6,293 nt of DNA from an uncultured Selenomonadales bacterium (GTDB lineage: Bacteria > Bacillota_C > Negativicutes > Selenomonadales > Selenomonadaceae), in NCBI GenBank assembly GCA_937916025.1, contig CALGGX010000216.1, positions 1-6,293 of the forward strand, in the 5' to 3' direction. The stretch's first letter is position 1; each line of letters starts with the position of its first letter. Positions 1 through 3,985 of the stretch are shown here, piece after piece. The notes beneath the pieces were generated by a model. The model worked only from the letters and a program-made list of their open reading frames with translations, was not told the origin of the DNA and ran no database searches. A program made the position numbers and the translations under genes.

Positions 1-471
1 TACGGCGCGCCGTACAACGATACCGTGATCGAATACGACGTGCTGCGCGACCGGTTTATGCTGCGGAAGGGCTTTACGGCGGCGGACCTTTGCACCGTGC
101 ACGGCGATCTGTATCTGATGACCGGCGAGGGCAAGCTCGTGATCTTTGACGGAAACTCGCTCTATGATACCGATCCCATCGACGCATGGTGGGTTACGCC
201 CATGCTGGATCTGGGCAGAAAGGATATTGACAAGACGCTTCTGCGGCTCACCGCAATCGGCGAAGGCATGCTCGGCGTGCGCGTCGAATCGAACGGCGGC
301 ACGTATGAAACGCGCATCCGTCTCTCCTCCGTCCCTCTCGGCGTCACCGAGATCCCGCTGCGCGGCGTCGGGCGTGTGTTTCGCCTGCGGTTCTTCTCCG
401 TGAACGGCGTGCCGTTTACGCTGGAAGCGCCCGTCACGCTGCTGTTCGACCAGCAGAAGCGGCCCGGATAA
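1..471 (+). CDS. Phage-type virion structural protein, C-terminal part (5' end outside window)
   Basis: The frame is open from base 1 to the TAA at 469-471, giving 156 residues. A GTG at 25 lies inside an already open frame, so I treat the gene as 5'-truncated by the window edge rather than starting there. The visible part is rich in beta-strand-like sequence: short hydrophobic strands separated by Gly/Asp/Asn turns (GDLYLMTGEGKLVIFDG), then a Trp pair (DAWWVTPMLDLG) and a C-terminal strand-rich segment ending QQKRPG. There are no membrane segments, no signal peptide and no catalytic motif that I recognise. From memory, such propeller-like proteins with a 'W-x-TP-x-x-DLG' stretch occur in tail modules of Firmicutes prophages; that is recall, not a search result. 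The next gene follows after 12 bases with a strong Shine-Dalgarno, so the two are probably co-transcribed. It could instead be a bacterial beta-propeller surface protein. Confidence 0.6.
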   Translation, partial: YGAPYNDTVIEYDVLRDRFMLRKGFTAADLCTVHGDLYLMTGEGKLVIFDGNSLYDTDPIDAWWVTPMLDLGRKDIDKTLLRLTAIGEGMLGVRVESNGGTYETRIRLSSVPLGVTEIPLRGVGRVFRLRFFSVNGVPFTLEAPVTLLFDQQKRPG

Positions 472-477
472 GGAGGG
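470..477 (+). promoter_or_regulatory. Strong ribosome binding site for the gene starting at 484
   Basis: AAGGAGGG overlaps the stop codon of the preceding gene and lies 6 bases before the ATG at 484. This near-perfect match to the anti-Shine-Dalgarno sequence fixes the start and suggests tight coupling of the two plus-strand genes. Confidence 0.85.
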
Positions 478-483
478 ATCTCT

Positions 484-750
484 ATGGCATATACCCCCAC
501 CGGCATGCAGGCGCTGTTTCCGGTCTATCTCGGACGAATGCCGTCCGACGCGCTCGACCGGGAAGCCTATGACAGCAGCGTCGCACAGAACGAAAACAAC
601 CTGAACCAAAACCTGGAGCTTCTTTACAACAAGCTCCTCGAACTCGAATCGGCATTCGCCGAACCGACAATCACCGTGTTTGCCGTAGAATTGCTGATTG
701 TTAAACCATCCGCCATTTTAAAAACACCTCCCGTAATGTTGATCACATGA
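484..750 (+). CDS. Small phage-type structural protein, broken: native N-terminus (~55 residues) fused to antisense RTX DNA
   Basis: The ATG at 484 has an AAGGAGGG ribosome binding site, so the start is secure. Residues 1 to about 55 look native. They include MAYTPTGMQALFPVYLG, an acidic stretch, then a likely coiled coil with Asn and Leu at heptad-like spacing (NLNQNLELLYNKLLELES). From about base 645 onward the codons are the antisense of the RTX gene's 3' region, and the last ~33 residues, ending at the TGA at 748-750, have no coherent character. The gene has therefore lost its true 3' end at the joint. Its position, 12 bases after a virion-like gene, and its coiled coil would suit a short tail or fibre-associated protein. 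I do not recognise a specific family. If the joint is real, a stable product of this fusion seems unlikely. Confidence 0.6.
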   Translation: MAYTPTGMQALFPVYLGRMPSDALDREAYDSSVAQNENNLNQNLELLYNKLLELESAFAEPTITVFAVELLIVKPSAILKTPPVMLIT

Positions 751-3700
751 TCTCTTGCATTTTTGAAAGTGATTGAACCGCTCTCGATCGACACCAGCAC
801 ATCCGAACCGCTTGACAGAGTTTGGTAAACCGATCCGTCTGTTATATTGAGCGTCGATTTAGAATTGAAGTTTTGAATTACATCATTGCCGTCACCCGCC
901 GCATACTTGATCACAACAGAATCGGCGGAGCTGCCAAGTTTGATCAGATCATTGTCTTTTCCCGCATCGATGGTAACAAGTTTTCCAAAATTATAAATTG
1001 AGTCATTGCCCGCGCCGCCCTTGATTGAGACATAGTTACTTCCCCGGTTGTTGATGATTAAGTCTGATCCATTGCCCGCATCGATCGTTGCGTTCCATCC
1101 TGAATTACAGACTGTATCATTACCGTCGCCGCCGTTGATGCTGACCCACCAACCGTCGCAGTTATTGACGTAATCATTACCCATGCCTGCCTCGACGGTG
1201 ACGTGATAACCGCTACGATACGTACTCTCGAAATTGAATATGGAATCATCACCGGCTCCGGCGTTTATCTTTGAATACTCGCCGACATTGAGGATCGAAT
1301 CGGCTGAAGATGTTCCGGTCACCGTAACGGTTGACGTCCCGTTGTAAATTCCCGCGCAGTTAAGGGCACTCATGCGATTGGCAGAGTCGCAAAGTTGTAT
1401 CAGTCCGTCGCCGATATTCTTGAAAGTGATCGAACCTGTGCCGACTTCGACAATGTAATCGTTGCCGGACTTATAGTGCGCGCCGATCTCGCCCGAGGTG
1501 ATCTTCAACGTATCACGCTCTGTAAAGCCGTAAACGGTATCGTTACCGTCACCGTCCGCGTACTCGACCACACTGTTATTGTAACCGCTGCTGTGAAGGG
1601 GATCGTTGTTAAGACTGATCAGATCATCGTCGGTGCCGCCGTTGACCGTGGCATACATTCCTGTGTTGCCGATCGTATCATTGCCTGCTCCGCCGTTGAT
1701 CGACACACCATAGCCGTTTTCATTGACAATGGAGTCATTGCCTGCACCGGCGTCGATTCGGATGTCTCCTCCGGCGTTGTCCAAGATTGTATCGTTGCCG
1801 TCACCGGCGTTGATGCTCACATTATAACCGCTGAAGTTACAGACAAAATCATTGCCGTCGCCCGAATGGATGCTTATTTTATCGCCGTAGTGATTACAGA
1901 CAGAGTCATTGCCCGCACCGACATCGATGGTGACGGAATCTCCATCATAATTGCAGATTGTGTCATCGCCGACAGCCGCATCGATTTTGAGACTGCTGCC
2001 ATTGTTGAAAATTACATCGTCTGCAGATGTTCCCGTTACCGCAGTGTTTGACTCGAAGTTATAAATACTCGCGTTGAGCACACTGAAGCGATCGTTCGAG
2101 TCGCGCACGCGTATAAATCCGTCGCCGATATCCTTGAATGTAATCGAACCGTTGCCGACTTCGACAATGTAATCGTTACCAGACTTATAGTGCGAACCGA
2201 TCTCGCCCGAGATGATCTTCAACGTATCCAAGACATTGAAGCCGTAAACAGTATCATTGCCGTCGCCCTCAGCGTACTTGATCAAGTTATCGTAATTGTA
2301 ACCGGCAAGACTGATGAAATCATTGCCTTTGCCGCCGTTGATTGTGAGACCGGCTCTGCCGAAGTCACAGACAGAGTCATCGCCGTCGCCTGCATTGATA
2401 TCGGTGTGATAACCGTCGTTAAGAATAATGTCATTGCCGTCGCCTGCATCGATCGTGTTATTCCAACTGTAGCGGTTATGGATCGAATCATTACCTGCAC
2501 CCGCATTGACAGTAACCTTGTCACCGAAGTTTATGATGGTATCACTCGAAGATGTTCCCTCGACCGCAGTGGTTGACATGCCGTTGTATATGCCCGCGTA
2601 ATTGAGCAATCGCATATTGTTGTCGGAGTCGTGCAATCGGATCAATTCGTCGCCGATATTCTTGAAAGTGATCGAACCGGTGCCGACCTCGACAATGTAG
2701 TCGTTGCCGAATCTGTAGTACGAGCTGATCTCGTTCTCGGCAATCTTCAATGTGTCGAACATTCCGAAGCCGTAGACCGTATCATCACCATCGCCCGAGG
2801 CATATTCAATGATTACTCCGCTTCCGGCACTTTCAAGACTGATGATATCATTACCGGTACCTGCCTTGATATCGATGCCCCAACTGTGATAGCTGCAGAT
2901 GAAATCATCATCGGCACCGGTGTTGATGGTACCCCCTGAGCCTTCATGGTAAAAGACAGAGTCTTCGCCTGCACCGGTGTTGATGCGATTGGAATAACCG
3001 CCGGTATTTTTGATGAAATCATTGCCGTTGCCGCTGTCAATTAAAGCCTCCCAAACCGTGTCGGTGTTGATAATGGAGTCATTGCCGTCGCCGGTATCGA
3101 CACAGACGTATTTTCCGGCGTTATAAACAGAGTCATTGCCGTTGCCCGTTTCGATGATGACCTTCTCAACGGCATTGTAAACAGAATCGTTTTCGTCGGT
3201 GCCGATGATGAGAGTGTTGGGATTGTGCTTGTTGATGATCAAGCCGTCTGCACTCAAAATGCCGCCGGTAATGTTGAGCGCGGTATCGGAAACATCTTTG
3301 AGAGTGATCGAACCGTTCTCGATTGAGACAATCACGTCCGAACCGCTGAGCAGAGTTTGGTAAACGGAATCGTCTGTGATATGAAGAGTGTCGTTTGATT
3401 TGAAACCGTAGACTGTATCGTTGCCGTCGTCGATCACATATTGAATAAGTTGCATTGCAGTATCCGGATGCAGGGTGATCAGATCGTCGCCGCCTCCCGC
3501 ACTGATCGTTGCGTAGGAGCCGCCCATATAAATATAATCATCACCGTCGCCGGCATTGAGTGACGGATAATTGCCGCCGCGATTGATTAAAAAATCATTG
3601 CCGTTGCCGCCATTCAGCGTCGTGTAAGATTGATAGTTGATGAGAGAATCATCGCCGGTGCCGCCGTCGGCGAAATCTCTCAAGCCGGAGGTGAGGATTG

Positions 3701-3845
3701 TGTCATCGCCTGCTCCGGCATAGATCGTTACGTCGTCACTGTGATCGTTAATGATATAATCGTTGCCGTCGCTGCCGCTGATCATGACGCCCGCTTCCGA
3801 GTTTCTTATATCCGTAAACAACTGCAGATCAAATACCACAATCAT
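624..3845 (-). CDS. Large RTX-type calcium-binding repeat protein, C-terminus lost at the joint
   Basis: The reading frame gives 1073 residues from the ATG at 3845. I prefer this start over GTG 3854 or ATG 3851 because AGGAG (3858-3854) lies 8 bases before it but only 2 bases before ATG 3851. Residues 1-20 are MIVVFDLQLFTDIRNSEAGV, with no typical signal peptide. From about residue 23 the protein is almost all RTX-like turns of the G-x-G-N-D-x-h type, roughly 33 of them. These are broken by five ~90-residue modules at 133-221, 344-437, 521-612, 759-851 and 978-1066. RTX turns normally bind calcium between stacked beta-roll turns of proteins exported by type I secretion; export and calcium binding here are inferred from that. 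No transporter genes are in view. The last ~7 residues and the stop codon are antisense of the plus-strand gene, so the true C-terminus, where a type I signal would lie, is missing. A promoter and a ribosome binding site precede the gene. Confidence 0.85.
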   Translation of the reverse strand: MIVVFDLQLFTDIRNSEAGVMISGSDGNDYIINDHSDDVTIYAGAGDDTILTSGLRDFADGGTGDDSLINYQSYTTLNGGNGNDFLINRGGNYPSLNAGDGDDYIYMGGSYATISAGGGDDLITLHPDTAMQLIQYVIDDGNDTVYGFKSNDTLHITDDSVYQTLLSGSDVIVSIENGSITLKDVSDTALNITGGILSADGLIINKHNPNTLIIGTDENDSVYNAVEKVIIETGNGNDSVYNAGKYVCVDTGDGNDSIINTDTVWEALIDSGNGNDFIKNTGGYSNRINTGAGEDSVFYHEGSGGTINTGADDDFICSYHSWGIDIKAGTGNDIISLESAGSGVIIEYASGDGDDTVYGFGMFDTLKIAENEISSYYRFGNDYIVEVGTGSITFKNIGDELIRLHDSDNNMRLLNYAGIYNGMSTTAVEGTSSSDTIINFGDKVTVNAGAGNDSIHNRYSWNNTIDAGDGNDIILNDGYHTDINAGDGDDSVCDFGRAGLTINGGKGNDFISLAGYNYDNLIKYAEGDGNDTVYGFNVLDTLKIISGEIGSHYKSGNDYIVEVGNGSITFKDIGDGFIRVRDSNDRFSVLNASIYNFESNTAVTGTSADDVIFNNGSSLKIDAAVGDDTICNYDGDSVTIDVGAGNDSVCNHYGDKISIHSGDGNDFVCNFSGYNVSINAGDGNDTILDNAGGDIRIDAGAGNDSIVNENGYGVSINGGAGNDTIGNTGMYATVNGGTDDDLISLNNDPLHSSGYNNSVVEYADGDGNDTVYGFTERDTLKITSGEIGAHYKSGNDYIVEVGTGSITFKNIGDGLIQLCDSANRMSALNCAGIYNGTSTVTVTGTSSADSILNVGEYSKINAGAGDDSIFNFESTYRSGYHVTVEAGMGNDYVNNCDGWWVSINGGDGNDTVCNSGWNATIDAGNGSDLIINNRGSNYVSIKGGAGNDSIYNFGKLVTIDAGKDNDLIKLGSSADSVVIKYAAGDGNDVIQNFNSKSTLNITDGSVYQTLSSGSDVLVSIESGSITFKNARDHVINITGGVFKMADGLTISNSTANTVIVGSANADSSSRSLL
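643..652. other. Joint between phage-type DNA and RTX-gene DNA
   Basis: The plus-strand phage-type frame and the minus-strand RTX frame are both plausible up to these ten bases, and neither is plausible beyond them. On the minus strand the last residues that fit the RTX repeat are GSANADS (645-665); the remaining codons down to the TAA at 624-626 are antisense of the plus gene. On the plus strand the coiled-coil sequence fits up to about LELES (651). The shared bases ctcgaatcgg can belong to either side, which looks like microhomology. Base composition and codon use also change here. The sequence cannot tell a biological rearrangement from a chimeric contig. Confidence 0.75.
648..914 (-). repeat. 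Inter-RTX module A, copy 2, cut at the joint
   Basis: Residues 978-1066, 89 residues. It starts VIKYAAGDGNDVIQNF, has VYQTLSSGSDVLVSIESGS in the centre and ends NTVIVGSANADS. In copy 1 the matching end leads straight into new RTX turns; here the pattern stops at the joint, so further turns were probably present in the intact gene. Confidence 0.8.
1293..1571 (-). repeat. Inter-RTX module B, copy 3
   Basis: Residues 759-851, 93 residues. It starts VVEYADGDGNDTVYGF, has HYKSGNDYIVEVGTGSITF in the centre and ends VTGTSSADSI. It is close at DNA level to both other B copies, which suggests duplication within the gene or gene conversion. Confidence 0.8.
2010..2285 (-). repeat. Inter-RTX module B, copy 2
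   Basis: Residues 521-612, 92 residues. It starts LIKYAEGDGNDTVYGF, has HYKSGNDYIVEVGNGSITF in the centre and ends TGTSADDVI. It shares an exact 25-bp stretch (2153-2177) with copy 3 (1439-1463). Confidence 0.8.
2535..2816 (-). repeat. Inter-RTX module B, copy 1
   Basis: Residues 344-437, 94 residues. It starts VIIEYASGDGDDTVYGF, has GNDYIVEVGTGSITFKNIGD in the centre, and ends NYAGIYNGMSTTAVEGTSSS. It shares an exact 31-bp stretch (2648-2678) with module B copy 3 (1406-1436). Confidence 0.8.
3183..3449 (-). repeat. Inter-RTX module A, copy 1
   Basis: Residues 133-221 of the RTX protein, 89 residues. It starts LIQYVIDDGNDTVYGF, carries VYQTLLSGSDVIVSIENGS in the middle and ends NTLIIGTDENDS. 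Its closest relative is copy 2 at 648-914, with which it shares cagagtttggtaaac at the DNA level. Confidence 0.8.
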
Positions 3846-3858
3846 ATTCATCACTCCT
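3843..3858 (-). promoter_or_regulatory. Ribosome binding site and start choice of the RTX gene
   Basis: On the minus strand AGGAG (3858-3854) is followed by eight bases and ATG (3845-3843). Two earlier in-frame starts, GTG 3854 and ATG 3851, lie too close to this site to use it. Confidence 0.65.
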
Positions 3859-3884
3859 CTCGAATCGGATTAAAACATCTCCTA

Positions 3885-3921
3885 TATTAAAATTATACAC
3901 TTAACGATCGAATTCGGTCAA
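3885..3921 (-). promoter_or_regulatory. Sigma-70-type promoter of the RTX gene
   Basis: The minus strand has TTGACC at 3921-3916, an 18-base spacer and a perfect TATAAT at 3897-3892. Transcription would start near 3885, leaving a leader of about 40 bases before the ATG at 3845. This is the best promoter in the window and implies that the RTX gene is expressed on its own. Confidence 0.75.
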
Positions 3922-3922
3922 C

Positions 3923-3951
3923 AAAAAAAGAGAGCCTCCGTCGAGACTCCC
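3923..3951 (-). terminator. Rho-independent terminator after the beta-helix gene
   Basis: On the minus strand GGGAGTCTC and GAGGCTCTC form a 9-bp stem with two G-U pairs around a GACG loop (3951-3930), followed by seven T (3929-3923). It lies 23 bases past the stop codon of the upstream gene. Confidence 0.85.
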
Positions 3952-3958
3952 TTGATTG

Positions 3959-3985
3959 AAATTCCGCGCGGAATTTATTTTTTTT
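3959..3985 (+). terminator. 18-bp perfect palindrome plus T8 at the end of the beta-helix gene; possible plus-strand terminator
   Basis: Bases 3959-3976 (aaattccgcgcggaattt) are a perfect palindrome that can fold as a 7-bp stem with a GCGC loop. On the plus strand ATTTTTTTT (3977-3985) follows, as in a weak intrinsic terminator that would stop antisense transcripts. It overlaps the minus-strand stop codon at 3977-3975. No plus-strand gene ends here, so it may simply be a palindrome. Confidence 0.35.

Larger units (their letters stand above)
648..3780 (-). repeat. RTX beta-roll turn array, ~33 turns in five blocks
   Basis: Hemolysin-type turns lie in blocks at about 3450-3780, 2817-3182, 2286-2534, 1572-2009 and 915-1292, separated by the A and B modules. 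A typical unit is INAGDGNDTI followed by N-x-x-G and a short strand. The G-x-G-N/D-D core recurs every 17-19 residues rather than every 9. On the plus strand this shows as the degenerate repeat atcattgccgtc. Confidence 0.85.

Noticed and set aside
1395..2051. Long plus-strand open frames opposite the RTX gene (also 2190-2576 and 2631-2939)
   Set aside because: They are antisense of RTX codons; their repeating IVIAV/DRVIA pattern mirrors GNDTI units. They lack ribosome binding sites and independent character.
900..3700. Regularly spaced short repeats (atcattgccgtc) resembling a CRISPR array
   Set aside because: The spacing is a multiple of three, the copies are degenerate and in frame, and both repeat and spacer encode RTX turns.
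484..3854. Invertible fibre-gene cassette (phase variation) at the joint
   Set aside because: Reading from the constant-looking gene into the joined segment gives only a short senseless tail, no recombinase gene or inverted repeat pair is visible, and the RTX gene has its own promoter and start. It cannot be excluded, but nothing in the window supports it.
643..3868. 10-bp direct repeat ctcgaatcgg at 643-652 and 3859-3868 as target-site duplication around an inserted RTX gene
   Set aside because: DNA beyond 3868 continues with another gene of the same style rather than phage-type DNA. A nine-base version also occurs at 1295-1303 as normal coding for Ala-Asp-Ser-Ile. About this many 10-mer matches are expected by chance in 6 kb.
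3867..3883. Mini-ORF ATG-TTT-TAA after an AGGAG in the RTX leader
   Set aside because: The AGGAG abuts the ATG with no spacing, and a two-codon leader has no visible regulatory partner.
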